A stretch of 59,629 nucleotides of DNA. Origin: a bacterium (lineage in GTDB: Bacteria; Bdellovibrionota; UBA2428). The position numbers and the translations under genes were made by a program. The notes below the pieces were generated by a model. It made no database searches. It saw only the letters and a program-made list of their open reading frames with translations, and was not told where the DNA came from. Positions 24,372-34,064 of this stretch are shown here, piece by piece. Location of the stretch: the NCBI GenBank assembly GCA_009991595.1, contig JAACVK010000039.1, forward strand, positions 1 through 59,629, given 5' to 3'. Position 1 is the first letter of the stretch. Each line of letters opens with the position of its first letter.

Positions 24372-25144
24372 AAAAAGAACTCTCTATTTCCTTTAGCGCC
24401 CTCTAAAGGGCAATCAATTGAATCTTTCACCTGTAACCCTGTAGATTTTGCCACACTCATTTTCACCCGCTCGAGCGCCTCTTGCCGATGAACATCATCC
24501 ACGACAATACCCTTAGGAGTCTTAGAGGCATCTAACTCAAACTGAGGCTTGACTAAAATCACCCAACTACCGCCATCTTTAAGCCATTCGGCTGCATGTT
24601 CAATCACTTTTATGACGGAAATAAAAGAAAGGTCCGTCACCATCACAGCAAAGGGAGTTTCCACACCTTGATCATCCCAAAACTGTTGATCCACCTTAAG
24701 AACATGGGTTTGTTCGAAACTCTTCACCTTCGCATCATTACGAATCTTTTCGTGAAGCTGATTTGTTCCAACGTCCAAACAAGCAACACTCGAAGCGCCC
24801 AGCTCAAGCAAAACCTGAGAAAAGCCTCCAGTAGAAGCGCCAATATCCAAACACGAGGCGCCCGCTATTTTCGCCTTAAGGTCGGGCCAGTAATCAATGG
24901 CTCCTCTAAGCTTCTTAGCTCCACGCCCTACGTCCTGATCAATTTCACCAATAATCCGAAACTGAGCGTCACCGGGGAGCTGTTGCCCAGCTTTTTCCAC
25001 CAGACGCCAAACGTTTTTCTTATCTAGAAACTCAACCTTTGAAGTCATAATGAATGCCTGCGCTTTATTACGAGTCTCTGCAACATTGGCCAGCACAATG
25101 AGCTCATCCGCCCTACTCTTTTTAATTTGCTTTGGGTGGCTCAA
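24347..25144 (-). CDS. tlyA: TlyA family rRNA 2'-O-methyltransferase
   Basis: N-terminal S4 RNA-binding domain (RADELIVLANVAETRNKAQAFI), then FtsJ-like methyltransferase: CLDIGASTGGFSQVLLELGA (SAM motif I), DVGTNQLHEKIRND, VTDLSFIS and VLVKPQFEL (catalytic K-D-K-E type residues). 265 residues, the normal size. TlyA methylates 16S and/or 23S rRNA ribose; older annotations call it hemolysin. Overlaps both neighbours (ispA by 4 bases). Confidence 0.92.
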   Translation of the reverse strand: MSHPKQIKKSRADELIVLANVAETRNKAQAFIMTSKVEFLDKKNVWRLVEKAGQQLPGDAQFRIIGEIDQDVGRGAKKLRGAIDYWPDLKAKIAGASCLDIGASTGGFSQVLLELGASSVACLDVGTNQLHEKIRNDAKVKSFEQTHVLKVDQQFWDDQGVETPFAVMVTDLSFISVIKVIEHAAEWLKDGGSWVILVKPQFELDASKTPKGIVVDDVHRQEALERVKMSVAKSTGLQVKDSIDCPLEGAKGNREFFLWVEKHIF

Positions 25145-25953
25145 ATCTTTCTTTCTAAAAAATCATGAAACAATTGCTCGGTCTCTTCAGAGGACCATAA
25201 GCCGCTCTGCAAATCCTTCAATTGCGCTACTTTTCGCTCACAATGGGCTCGGAGCTCATCTCGACTCTTAAAAAAAGTAGGAATTTCATCATCCAAAAGA
25301 TCGTCAACCCACTGGAAGAGAACCCCAAGCTCAACTCCCCATTCTCGAAGACGGTTTAACTCGTCCACACTAAGACTTCTATATCGACGCGCCAAAAGCC
25401 CCGCCATACTTGCAGAAGCCCCGAACAAAGCACCGGTCTTTAATCGATGTATAGTTTCAACAGTCTCCAAGGAGGAAAAATCTTCTCGCATATCCTTCCA
25501 CTGTCCATAAACCATACCTCTAGCACCTGCCGCAAATGCTAGCTCTCTTACCAGTTCAACCAAAGGCTGGGTGTGAGAAATCAATTCAAAAGCTGAAGTC
25601 AACAATGCGTCTCCAACCAAAATAGCTTCCGCCTCTCCGGTTAAACGATGAACCGTGGCCCTACCTCTGCGAAAATCATCGTCATCCATTGCGGGGAGAT
25701 CATCGTGAATCAAAGAGTAGGCATGAATCATTTCCAAAGCCCAACTAGCTTTAAAACAGTTTTCATTAGAGGCTGCGCTTTGCCCTGTGAGCCGCTCAAA
25801 GACCCAAGACATACACAAAGGGCGAACTTTCTTTCCACCCGAAAGAGAATAGCGATACCAGAAAGCAATTTCTTCGGGAAGATCCAGAAGCCTCAAGGTA
25901 TCATCCAATGACCCCTCAAGCTTCGATAGAAATAAATGATCCGCCCTAAACAT
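25141..25953 (-). CDS. ispA: Polyprenyl (farnesyl/geranyl) diphosphate synthase
   Basis: Head-to-tail prenyltransferase making farnesyl diphosphate for undecaprenol and quinones. First Asp-rich motif DDLPAMDDDDFRRGRATVH with the two-residue insertion characteristic of bacterial FPP synthases, second motif QWVDDLLDDE. 270 residues, slightly short of the usual 295. Overlaps xseB by 8 bases, the common xseB-ispA arrangement; here tlyA follows instead of dxs. Confidence 0.92.
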   Translation of the reverse strand: MFRADHLFLSKLEGSLDDTLRLLDLPEEIAFWYRYSLSGGKKVRPLCMSWVFERLTGQSAASNENCFKASWALEMIHAYSLIHDDLPAMDDDDFRRGRATVHRLTGEAEAILVGDALLTSAFELISHTQPLVELVRELAFAAGARGMVYGQWKDMREDFSSLETVETIHRLKTGALFGASASMAGLLARRYRSLSVDELNRLREWGVELGVLFQWVDDLLDDEIPTFFKSRDELRAHCERKVAQLKDLQSGLWSSEETEQLFHDFLERKI

Positions 25954-26155
25954 CGACGTCGTTTTTAGAAAACTCTCCGCCAGATTTTTCTAAAATTTCC
26001 TTAACCTTCAACTCTGCTTCATCGAGAGTCTTGCCGCATTTTCTAACAAGCTCTACTCCGTCTTGGAATAGCTTCAGAGTGTCTTCTAGGGGCAAATCAC
26101 CACCTTCAATTTTTTTGGCAATCTCATCAAGTTTCTTAATATCCTGGTCGATCAT
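25946..26155 (-). CDS. xseB: Exodeoxyribonuclease VII small subunit
   Basis: A 69-residue helical protein matching XseB: LDEIAKKIEGGDLPLEDTLKLF followed by EGVELVRKCGKTLDEAE-type helix (here DGVELVRKCGKTLDEAEL). Partner of XseA in single-strand DNA degradation; xseA is not in the window. First gene of the run through tsaC; an in-frame ATG at 26155 starts directly at the first helix. Confidence 0.93.
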   Translation of the reverse strand: MIDQDIKKLDEIAKKIEGGDLPLEDTLKLFQDGVELVRKCGKTLDEAELKVKEILEKSGGEFSKNDVDV

Positions 26156-26193
26156 AGGACGCCAATACTAGTCACAGAGAGCCTATAGTCAAC

Positions 26194-27522
26194 TTAAAGT
26201 CTTGGAGACCAAGCGGGCTGTTTACAGTCACCCAGCTTGGCTGGAGAGAGAGCCCTAATCCCGGTGCCATCTGCACTCATGATGTAGATGCGGTATCGGC
26301 CCTCACGATTGCTAGAAAAGGCAATGTGTCGACCATCCGGGCTAAAGACCGGGTTTTCACTTGAAAATCGCCCTTCCGTAATACGAACTAAATTCGAGCC
26401 GTTGGGATCAATCAAGAAGACGTTAAAGTTATTAGCTTTGTTTTCTTGGCCACAAAAAGCTATACGATCGCCTTTAGGCGACCACTTAGGAGAACTATTG
26501 TAAATTCCAACTTTAGTCAGCTGCCGAGCGGAACTTCCATCCGCATTTGAAACATAAACATGCGGCCGCCCTGTTTTACTACTACTGAAAGTTAAGCGAT
26601 TCCCATCTGGAGACCAGTCCGGTTCCACACTAAAAAACTGAGTGCTAGTGATAGGCACTCGTGTCCTTTTTTGAAGATCCAAAATAAATATCTCAGGCTT
26701 GCCGTTATTAGAGAAAGTATAAGCAAGTTTATTCTCGGTCGGATGAAAAACGGCCCCAGAATTAACACCCTTTGCAGCCGTTAAAAGACTTCGTTGATTT
26801 GTGCGGATATTGTAAATGTACAAATTTGGATTTACAAAACCACCCTTCTTAGAAGGCCTATAGGATGTAAAAACGATACGATCTCCCTGGGGAGACCAAG
26901 TGGGCGATAAAGCAAAATTACCATCGTTAGTCAGTTGCTTTAAATTTGCACCGTCAAAGTCCATGATGAAAATTTCTTTTCTTTTAATTCCGCAGCTCAT
27001 TAGAATACGGGTTCTAAAGACACCATCTTCCCCTGTAAGAATTTTAATAATCTCATTACCTGCAAAATGGGCAAGCTCTCTGGCAGGCTGATTAGAATTA
27101 GAAACGAATGGATATTTTCTACCGAGGATTTGAATTCCACGAGCAACGTCATACAAGCGCAGTTCTGCCTCAATGCTTTTATCTGGCTTAACGACCAAAG
27201 CACTCTTAATCACCATTTCCACACCAAGGGCTTTGTATGGCTTAAAATCGAAACTTCCTAGGACCATACCACCGGCTTTCGGCAGCTTTTCTTCGGGCAA
27301 AATAACGAATAGGTCTGTAAAATTTAAATCATTCGTCAATGTTTTTGAAAACTCACTAGAAAGGGCTCGTGGACCCCCTGTCGCCTCAACAGCCAACAAC
27401 ACTTTCTTTAGATCTGGGTGACCAACGGGGATGTAAATTCGAGGCCTTTCAACTGAAAAACCCACAGACGAAACACCTACAGCAAAACAAAGAGTTAAAA
27501 TTTTTATTCCGGAAAAGCGCAT
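26194..27522 (-). CDS. tolB: Tol-Pal system periplasmic beta-propeller TolB
   Basis: Signal peptide MRFSGIKILTLCFAVGVSSVG, N-terminal TolB domain, then repeated propeller blades with SPTWSPQGDRIVFTS, EPDWSPDGNRLTFSSS, SPKWSPKGDRIAFCG and NPVFSPDGRHIAFSSN. 442 residues, as expected. Binds Pal and helps outer-membrane constriction at division. Last gene of the tolQ-tolR-tolA/tonB-tolB unit, overlapping its upstream gene by 19 bases. No pal follows; xseB is next. Confidence 0.95.
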   Translation of the reverse strand: MRFSGIKILTLCFAVGVSSVGFSVERPRIYIPVGHPDLKKVLLAVEATGGPRALSSEFSKTLTNDLNFTDLFVILPEEKLPKAGGMVLGSFDFKPYKALGVEMVIKSALVVKPDKSIEAELRLYDVARGIQILGRKYPFVSNSNQPARELAHFAGNEIIKILTGEDGVFRTRILMSCGIKRKEIFIMDFDGANLKQLTNDGNFALSPTWSPQGDRIVFTSYRPSKKGGFVNPNLYIYNIRTNQRSLLTAAKGVNSGAVFHPTENKLAYTFSNNGKPEIFILDLQKRTRVPITSTQFFSVEPDWSPDGNRLTFSSSKTGRPHVYVSNADGSSARQLTKVGIYNSSPKWSPKGDRIAFCGQENKANNFNVFLIDPNGSNLVRITEGRFSSENPVFSPDGRHIAFSSNREGRYRIYIMSADGTGIRALSPAKLGDCKQPAWSPRL

Positions 27523-28367
27523 ATTATTCCTTCCTCTAGATAAATCATCTTCAAAGAATCTGGTGGTGCCGGGAACGGGTCAGCCGACTCAATCGACTGC
27601 AAAGCATACCTATCAAATTCATCATTTCCACTTTTAGTAATCAAATCCCTTGAGATCACTCTACCCTTTGGATCTAATTTTACAACAACTTCAGCTCTAT
27701 ATTGCTTGGAAGCCGCCATCCATGCTGGCACCTTCCAAAACTTCATCACATGATTTCGAATCTTTCCCGAATGAACTTCTTTATCCGTAGCTACATCACC
27801 GGTGATGGAGTAGCCTTCAGATAAAATATTTCCACCCAACTGCTCTCGACCCACTTCAGCCACCTTGGCGTCATCGTCATTCAACAAATCTTTCATCAAC
27901 TTCTTTCGCTGACTCTCTGTGCTTAGTGCTTTGCGAGCTTCATCCATTGCCTTCTTTTTATCTTTTTTTTCCTGCGCATCTTTCTTCTTCTTTAAAACCA
28001 TTGCGTCTTTAGGGAGCTCTTTTTCCTTAACCTTCTCAACTGCCTTCTCGCTCAAATCAACTTTCTTTAACTCTTGGAGTGTCTTGCTCGGCAGATCAAG
28101 GACCTCAACACGAATCGCCGACCTTTGCTCCTTTAAAGAAAGAGACGCCTGCTCGTCTTTTGATGTTGGCCAAAAACTCTGAATAAAAAGATTCAAAATT
28201 GAAAAAAACAAAAGCGCGAGGTGACTTAAAGAGGACTTCTTTAAGGCATTTTGAATATAATTAGGAAGTCGCTTCCTTGTGAGAGTCTTTTGAAGGGGCT
28301 GAACTGGTGAGACCCCTTTTTGAACTGCATTAAGCAGAGAGGCGACAAAATCAGGGTCTCGCATCAT
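27504..28367 (-). CDS. tolA: TolA/TonB-like energy transducer
   Basis: A 287-residue protein. An N-terminal cytoplasmic segment of about 45 residues precedes one membrane helix (LALLFFSILNLFIQSF). The middle is a Lys/Glu/Ala-rich helix (about 85-150), and the C-terminal 95 residues form a TonB/TolA-type domain (VVKLDPKGRVISRDLITKSGNDEFDRYALQSI, then PFPAPP). Position after tolR and before tolB argues for the TolA role, linking inner membrane to TolB/Pal; the C-domain looks like the TonB/TolA superfamily. Confidence 0.82.
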   Translation of the reverse strand: MMRDPDFVASLLNAVQKGVSPVQPLQKTLTRKRLPNYIQNALKKSSLSHLALLFFSILNLFIQSFWPTSKDEQASLSLKEQRSAIRVEVLDLPSKTLQELKKVDLSEKAVEKVKEKELPKDAMVLKKKKDAQEKKDKKKAMDEARKALSTESQRKKLMKDLLNDDDAKVAEVGREQLGGNILSEGYSITGDVATDKEVHSGKIRNHVMKFWKVPAWMAASKQYRAEVVVKLDPKGRVISRDLITKSGNDEFDRYALQSIESADPFPAPPDSLKMIYLEEGIICAFPE

Positions 28368-28798
28368 TAGTCAGCCTGAGTCACTAATCCTACTTTTAAA
28401 ATTCCTGCGCTTTGCACCTTTGCCATAATCTCGGCGACAAAACCGTAAGGAACTTCTTTATCCGCTTTTACAAATAACTCTTTTCCAACACGAGATTTAA
28501 AAACCAGCTTTAGCTTCTCAGAAAGATCTCCTATTCGAAGGGAGGTTTGCCCTATTCGAATATTCATATCCTTGGAGACAAACAATGTAACGGGCTCTTC
28601 AGCAGATTGGCCCGAGCGCAGGTTTTTTCCTTCGGCTACTGGAAGATTTACATCCACTCCGCGCTCCAAAAATGGACTTGTGATCATAGTAATAATCAAG
28701 AGAACCAACATTACATCAACCAGAGGAATAATGTTTATCTCAGCCATCGGTGCTGGCCCCGATCCATCACCATCGTCGTGATTAAAATTAAAAGCCAT
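28367..28798 (-). CDS. tolR: TolR/ExbD biopolymer transport protein
   Basis: A 143-residue protein with one N-terminal membrane helix INIIPLVDVMLVLLIITMI, whose Asp is the proton-path residue of the family, and a periplasmic domain ending in the usual VMAKVQSAG-like stretch (here IMAKVQSAGILKVGLV). Works with TolQ as the stator of the Tol motor. Its stop overlaps the start of the TolA/TonB gene by one base and it lies 3 bases after tolQ. Confidence 0.93.
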   Translation of the reverse strand: MAFNFNHDDGDGSGPAPMAEINIIPLVDVMLVLLIITMITSPFLERGVDVNLPVAEGKNLRSGQSAEEPVTLFVSKDMNIRIGQTSLRIGDLSEKLKLVFKSRVGKELFVKADKEVPYGFVAEIMAKVQSAGILKVGLVTQAD

Positions 28799-28801
28799 CC
28801 G

Positions 28802-29491
28802 TTACCCTAAATAACTTCGCTTAAGGATGTTCGTAAAGTCACTCGAAAAGCCATCTAAATCTGACTTAAAGGTTCTAATTCGATTGGCATATTGGTTGTA
28901 GGCAATAACGGCAGGAATCGCCGCCGCTAATCCAACAGCCGTAGCAACAAGCGCATCGGCAATACCGGGGGCAACCACTTCTAGAGTTGCCGCATTGCCA
29001 CCCGCACCAAGAGCTTTAAAACTATTCATAATTCCCCAAACCGTTCCAAACAATCCTACAAAAGGAGCCGCAGATGCAACCGTCGCTAGCTGCGGAAGCA
29101 TAGACTCCATCCGAAGCAGTTCTTTACTTGTTGTCTTTCGTAAAGTTCTTTGAACATTCTCCAAGCCTTGAGAAACTATTTCAGCCGCCTGAGCAGGGCT
29201 GTCTTTGCCCTTTGAGTTCAGTTTTTGAAACTCTTGGTAGCCAGAACGAAAAACATTTGAAACGGGACTCGCCGTTAAGTTTCTAGTTTCGCTAAAAATA
29301 TTATCTAACGACTTTCCGTTCCAAAATAACTCCATAAAAATAGTGCTTTGTTTGGATGCTTGCCTAAAAGCGGTCCACTTTGCAAAGATGATTGTCCAAG
29401 ATAAAACTGATGATCCAATCAGCATTAGCAAAACAACCTTAACAACCGGGCCGGTTTCTAAAAGCATTTCAATAATTCCCATATTTTCCAT
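28802..29491 (-). CDS. tolQ: TolQ/ExbB proton channel protein
   Basis: A 229-residue protein with three membrane helices: residues about 15-40, 135-160 (LATVASAAPFVGLFGTVWGIMNSF) and 170-195 (GIADALVATAVGLAAAIPAVIAYN). The two motifs after the comma are family hallmarks, including the conserved Thr/Glu environment. Forms the proton-driven motor with TolR. First gene of the tol unit. Confidence 0.95.
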   Translation of the reverse strand: MENMGIIEMLLETGPVVKVVLLMLIGSSVLSWTIIFAKWTAFRQASKQSTIFMELFWNGKSLDNIFSETRNLTASPVSNVFRSGYQEFQKLNSKGKDSPAQAAEIVSQGLENVQRTLRKTTSKELLRMESMLPQLATVASAAPFVGLFGTVWGIMNSFKALGAGGNAATLEVVAPGIADALVATAVGLAAAIPAVIAYNQYANRIRTFKSDLDGFSSDFTNILKRSYLG

Positions 29492-29525
29492 ATGGATGTA
29501 TTGTATCGGCTCGTGCCTTGAGCAC

Positions 29526-30422
29526 TCAAGCTTGTTGATTACGTTGCTTCAAAAGCCTTTGGAACGCGGTGTTAGCAATTAAGACCACCACCGCAATGTA
29601 AAAGTAAACAGAAGACACCTCAAGTGGACCAGGAAAGAGCTGAAGGATGGACGCAGCTCTCCAACTGGCAACATTTTGACCAAAAAGACTCAAAAATGAA
29701 AAGGTCAAACCCCACAAAAAGAACACACGACCATAAAAGCTGTCTCCCCGCACTTTCTCGCGAAACAAAGTTTCCATAAAACTCAAATTCAAAGCAATTG
29801 AAAGCAAAAGACAAAGCCCAACCCCGGCAAAAGAGACTTGTGAAACACTATTAGCTTCGACAATGGAGAAAAGAAGATACGACTCGAAAACAACAGCAAA
29901 GACAAAAGATACAAAGGAAGACACTTTGCTCTCGAATATTTTACGAAACACTTCATAACGAAGAGCTTCCAACACGGCCAACCACAGCAAAAGATACCCA
30001 CCCTGAAAAGCAATCCAGGGAAGCAACCAGAAAACCCGAGCAAAACCTTCTGAAGGGGCTTCGATCTGCGAAAACCCAAGAAAAGTGCTCAAAGCAACCA
30101 AGCCCGCACAAACTAAAAAGCCCAAAAAGGCCCGGAACCAAATCTGAGGCCAAGACTTGTGAGGAAGTTCTAAATCAAAAAAGCGTTCCTGGGTTCTTTC
30201 GTTGATTCTCTTTTCAACTAGAGCCACCAAAGAGATAGCTCCAGCAATCGATAGGATCTGTAGACCAGCTTCGTTTTCAGCTAAGAATTGAAGCAAAGAT
30301 AGGCGAGACCAGCCTGCCAAGGACAATAAAGCGCGGGTAGACGCCTCAAAGACCACGCGTAATGTTAAAAATACCGTTAAAAAAACAAGCGCTTGGCGCA
30401 ATGGAAAGGAAAGTTTTCTCAC
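29526..30422 (-). CDS. Multi-pass inner-membrane protein, unknown
   Basis: 298 residues with seven or eight hydrophobic segments (for example about 10-30, 50-68, 95-118, 130-155, 165-190, 195-215, 225-250, 270-290). It resembles no permease family I know and lacks CAAX-protease Glu motifs. It lies 34 bases upstream of tolQ on the same strand and could be co-transcribed. Start at ATG 30422 is 47 bases from the divergent trmFO start. Confidence 0.6.
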   Translation of the reverse strand: MRKLSFPLRQALVFLTVFLTLRVVFEASTRALLSLAGWSRLSLLQFLAENEAGLQILSIAGAISLVALVEKRINERTQERFFDLELPHKSWPQIWFRAFLGFLVCAGLVALSTFLGFSQIEAPSEGFARVFWLLPWIAFQGGYLLLWLAVLEALRYEVFRKIFESKVSSFVSFVFAVVFESYLLFSIVEANSVSQVSFAGVGLCLLLSIALNLSFMETLFREKVRGDSFYGRVFFLWGLTFSFLSLFGQNVASWRAASILQLFPGPLEVSSVYFYIAVVVLIANTAFQRLLKQRNQQA

Positions 30423-30469
30423 TAGCTTGCACTTTTATAATGCTCCGTGTAAAAGATCAAGCTGTAAAA

Positions 30470-31852
30470 ATGAATTCAAGCGAAAACCCCCTCAAATCAA
30501 TAAGTTCGCAGGCTGTCGTTGTCGGCGCAGGCCTTGCTGGTTGTGAATGTGCCTGGCAAATGGCTGAGCGAGGAGTGACTGTTACTCTGATTGAACAAAG
30601 GCCCCACCACAGTTCACCAGCTCACAAAACAAATCTTTTTGGAGAACTCGTTTGCAGCAATAGCCTCAAATCAAACGACCCTCTGTCGGCCCCTGGACTT
30701 TTGAAAAATGAACTTCAAGCCTTGAATTCTCTCGTTCTAAAGTCTGCTTTCGAAAACAAAGTTGCCGCAGGACAAGCACTCGCAGTGGAGCGCAATGGCT
30801 TCTCGCAAGCCATCACTCAAAGCGTCTCTCAGCACCCCAACATTCGAGTCATCCACCACCAGGTAACAAACTACAACGATTTATTTGATTCCATCAAAGG
30901 ACAAACACGCCCAACCGTATTTGCAACAGGCCCGCTAGGAGCTCCAGCCTTAATGGACAGCCTTAAGGAACTCATTGGCGAAAGCAAATTGAGTTTCTTT
31001 GATGCCATATCTCCTATCGTCGACGCCTCTTCTATTGATTTCAACAAGGTTTACAAAAAAAACCGCTACGACAAAGTCTCTGACGAAGGGAGTGTAGACG
31101 ATTACATCAACTGCCCTTTCTCAAAAGAAGAATATTTCAACTTCATCGAAGCCATTCAAAAGGCTGAAAAAGTTGAGAATCATAGCTTTGAAAAGATCCC
31201 TTATTTTCAAGGCTGCCAACCCATAGAAGCCATGATTGAGCGCGGGCCATCGACCCTCGCCCATGGCCCCATGAAGCCAATGGGATTGGAAGATCCAAGA
31301 ACCGGCAAGCGTCCGTTTGCCGTTGTTCAATTGCGAAAAGAAGACAATGAAGGCAGATCTTGGAACATTGTGGGATTTCAGACAAAAATGAAATACCCCG
31401 AGCAAAAAAGAATTTTCCAAACAATTCCTGGCCTAGAGAATGCTGAGTTTTACCGATTAGGTAGTATTCATAGAAACACCTACATTAAGACCCCCGCACT
31501 CTTGAATCAAAACTTTGCTCTCAACACTCAGCCAAACCTATTCTTTGCTGGTCAGATAACTGGAGTCGAAGGCTACTTAGAAAGCACTGCTATAGGGGCC
31601 TATGTCGGCCTAGGCATTTATTCCAAATTAAAAAACAACATTGAACTCCCTCCTCCACCTCAAACAACGGCACTAGGTGCTTTGGCGCATGCCTGTTTTG
31701 CTGGGAGTCTGAAGAACTTTCAACCCATGAACATTAACTGGGGCCTTGTTCCCCTCAACGGGATCGATGTCAAAGATAAGAGTAAAAAAGAAAAGCTTGT
31801 AGAAAGAGCTCAAAGAAACTTTAAACTCTGGTCTGGATTCATCAACGCCTGA
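30470..31852 (+). CDS. trmFO: Methylenetetrahydrofolate--tRNA (uracil-54-C5) methyltransferase
   Basis: Folate/FAD-dependent enzyme that forms ribothymidine at position 54 of tRNA. FAD-binding VVVGAGLAGCECAWQMAERG with TLIEQRP, then SNDPLSAPGLLKNEL, CSNSLKSN and EGYLESTAIGAYVG typical of TrmFO (GidA-related). 460 residues from ATG 30470; the frame reaches 30362 but that overlaps the divergent gene, and 30440 is another option. Replaces the SAM-dependent TrmA. Confidence 0.94.
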   Translation: MNSSENPLKSISSQAVVVGAGLAGCECAWQMAERGVTVTLIEQRPHHSSPAHKTNLFGELVCSNSLKSNDPLSAPGLLKNELQALNSLVLKSAFENKVAAGQALAVERNGFSQAITQSVSQHPNIRVIHHQVTNYNDLFDSIKGQTRPTVFATGPLGAPALMDSLKELIGESKLSFFDAISPIVDASSIDFNKVYKKNRYDKVSDEGSVDDYINCPFSKEEYFNFIEAIQKAEKVENHSFEKIPYFQGCQPIEAMIERGPSTLAHGPMKPMGLEDPRTGKRPFAVVQLRKEDNEGRSWNIVGFQTKMKYPEQKRIFQTIPGLENAEFYRLGSIHRNTYIKTPALLNQNFALNTQPNLFFAGQITGVEGYLESTAIGAYVGLGIYSKLKNNIELPPPPQTTALGALAHACFAGSLKNFQPMNINWGLVPLNGIDVKDKSKKEKLVERAQRNFKLWSGFINA

Positions 31853-31854
31853 AG

Positions 31855-32958
31855 CTATAACTCTAGACGGACTCCCGTGTTAAACTGAATGATATTGTCT
31901 CTGGCTCCGCTATCGGTAAAGAAACTTCTATAAACACCCTCAAAAAGCCAAAAAGTTTCAGCTGTCAATCTAACACCAAGACGTGTATAGCCGCCCATCA
32001 TAGACTGCCCACCGGTCGATGAGACAATTTCATTCGGCAAACCATAATCAATCCCTAAACCCAACAAATACCGAGAACCAAAATACAAAGAGGAAGAAAC
32101 GGAGATGACTGGTAAAAACATAAATTCTGTATCGTCATCCACAGTAGATACCTTACCACCATCATCAGCTTGATGTTGATAAAGCTTTCCTGAAAAACGA
32201 AGTAACAAGCCCTCTGCGACCGAGAACTTATCTTCAACAAAAACTCCGCCTACAATGTCGGAAAAATATAAGGACTGGTTCTTTACTGCGCCCAAAACAG
32301 CTAAAGTCTGTTCCAGCTGTAGAGAAAATCCTAACCCTTTATTTACAAAGTCTGGCTTCCACTCTCCTCTAGCCAAGGCTGCAGGTGCCATAAAAAGACT
32401 CGACTTCGCTCCCTCAGCTGCTCGATTCACGCCCACGCTCCAAAATCCAAGCATGATATCCATTTGAATGTCAGAGCGGCCACTAGAAGGAGGAGTGTAA
32501 ATAACAAACTCGTAACCGTTGTATCGAGTGTTTTGCGCCTTGAGGAACAAATAAGGCTTATGCAAAGCAGCACTCTCGCCAAATGCATATTCTAAACTGA
32601 ACTTTACTTCACAGTTGTCTTTTGAATCTGAACGAAGTGTGATTTCTTCTCGATTCTCAAGCGGGTCAACCTCAATCAGAATAAAAGAACTCCCTTGTAG
32701 TATCTCAAAATCATCTTCATCCGAAAGACGGTCATAGGTGAAGCCCTCTGTGGAGAACTTACAAGAGGGATTAAGACTCACGCCTGGACTTCGCCCATTT
32801 CCCCACCACTTGATTTGCCTATCTGAAATCTGCCCTATCACAAACCAACGATTGGCAATCCATGCCTTTTCCGAATACAAAAAAGCGCTTCTTTGAGCAA
32901 AGGAAGAAAAACAAAAAAGAAACAGAGGAACTGCCATGATCAAAGAAAACTTTTTCAT
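31855..32958 (-). CDS. Secreted envelope protein, last gene of a FecR-domain operon
   Basis: 367 residues with signal peptide MKKFSLIMAVPLFLFCFSSFA. The mature protein alternates polar and hydrophobic residues, rich in Tyr/Phe/Gly strands in the second half, which suggests an outer-membrane beta-barrel; the last residue is Leu rather than the usual Phe. Family not recognised. Start overlaps the stop of the gene at 32958-34064 by one base; converges with trmFO. Confidence 0.6.
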   Translation of the reverse strand: MKKFSLIMAVPLFLFCFSSFAQRSAFLYSEKAWIANRWFVIGQISDRQIKWWGNGRSPGVSLNPSCKFSTEGFTYDRLSDEDDFEILQGSSFILIEVDPLENREEITLRSDSKDNCEVKFSLEYAFGESAALHKPYLFLKAQNTRYNGYEFVIYTPPSSGRSDIQMDIMLGFWSVGVNRAAEGAKSSLFMAPAALARGEWKPDFVNKGLGFSLQLEQTLAVLGAVKNQSLYFSDIVGGVFVEDKFSVAEGLLLRFSGKLYQHQADDGGKVSTVDDDTEFMFLPVISVSSSLYFGSRYLLGLGIDYGLPNEIVSSTGGQSMMGGYTRLGVRLTAETFWLFEGVYRSFFTDSGARDNIIQFNTGVRLEL

Positions 32959-34064
32959 CAGTGAAACCCTCTATCCAATAGGTAAGGCATAATGTGCAAC
33001 CTAAAGTAATAGCTTTGAATCTTTTCACTAATAGAAGAAGAAGAAGAAGAAATACTATAAGAAATATCTTGGTAGCCCGCACTAATGGCCCACCTTCGAT
33101 TTAAACGATACAAAGTTCCGACACTGTAAAGCAACGACTTATATTGTGCACCAGCAGTTTCATAACGAAATGAACTTTCTAGGCCAAGGTTACTCATCAA
33201 ACTCCCAGCCCCAGCCCAACTTGAAGGGACAAATGACATCGCATCAAATCCTCCTCCAAAAGCAGTCACAAAGTTTAAAGAAATCGCATTCAGATCCGAA
33301 CGTTGAACAATATTGCGCCCTCGGTAGTCTGCAACCAAAGCAAACATAGGTCTTCCGACTTTCTCGGTGCCCATGAACTGAATCCGAGCATCAAATGCAG
33401 CCTCGGAATAATTCAAAGTAGAGGCAGCTCGAGAAATAACGTTGGATACGTTCTGAAACATCTCCAAACCTAAAAACAGATTATCCCAAATAGGTGTGGG
33501 AATATTAATTTTTCCGCCAACGACAGGAAACATGGTTTTCTGTCGCTCGTCCGAACTCACTTGAGAATTGTCTGTGGAGAAGCGCGCCCATTTCGTTTCA
33601 AAAAAGAGCTGCGAATCTTTGAAAAAGTTGAACAAACCAATCTCGTTCAACTTTTTTGAAGGAGCTTCGACAACAACTTTATCAGCCACACCTCCAGCGC
33701 GAACCACATAGGTGCTGACTGGGGGCAACACAGTAAACTCAAAAACATAGTCTGAACCATCTCTCTCAATGCGCACTCGAGCTTTGGGCTCAACAGAAAT
33801 ATTACACACACCTCGAGCACGAGCTCGAATTCGAACACGAGTAAAAAAAGTTCCTTCACGGGTGTATTCTAGAGCTGGGGTCGAATCTTCAATCACACCC
33901 CACTCCAGACACCTATTCTTAGTCGGTGTTGCCTGAATATACTCGTAACTCACTTCGCTAAGGCTATAGCGATGTATACCTACCTGGCTCCTGGCTGCCT
34001 CAGACAAAAAAAGAGAAAGAAGAAGCAAGGACCTAAAGAAACGCTTCATAGCCATCGCCCGCAA
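32958..34064 (-). CDS. Secreted envelope protein, middle gene of a FecR-domain operon
   Basis: 368 residues. A signal peptide (MKRFFRSLLLLSLFLSEAARS) begins at an internal Met near 34049; ATG 34064 and 34055 are also in frame. The first 130 residues look like an immunoglobulin-like sandwich; the second half has the alternating pattern of barrel strands and includes repeated SISSSSSSI near the C-terminus. Similar architecture to the next gene, so they may be paralogues. Overlaps the FecR gene by 19 bases. Confidence 0.6.
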   Translation of the reverse strand: MRAMAMKRFFRSLLLLSLFLSEAARSQVGIHRYSLSEVSYEYIQATPTKNRCLEWGVIEDSTPALEYTREGTFFTRVRIRARARGVCNISVEPKARVRIERDGSDYVFEFTVLPPVSTYVVRAGGVADKVVVEAPSKKLNEIGLFNFFKDSQLFFETKWARFSTDNSQVSSDERQKTMFPVVGGKINIPTPIWDNLFLGLEMFQNVSNVISRAASTLNYSEAAFDARIQFMGTEKVGRPMFALVADYRGRNIVQRSDLNAISLNFVTAFGGGFDAMSFVPSSWAGAGSLMSNLGLESSFRYETAGAQYKSLLYSVGTLYRLNRRWAISAGYQDISYSISSSSSSISEKIQSYYFRLHIMPYLLDRGFH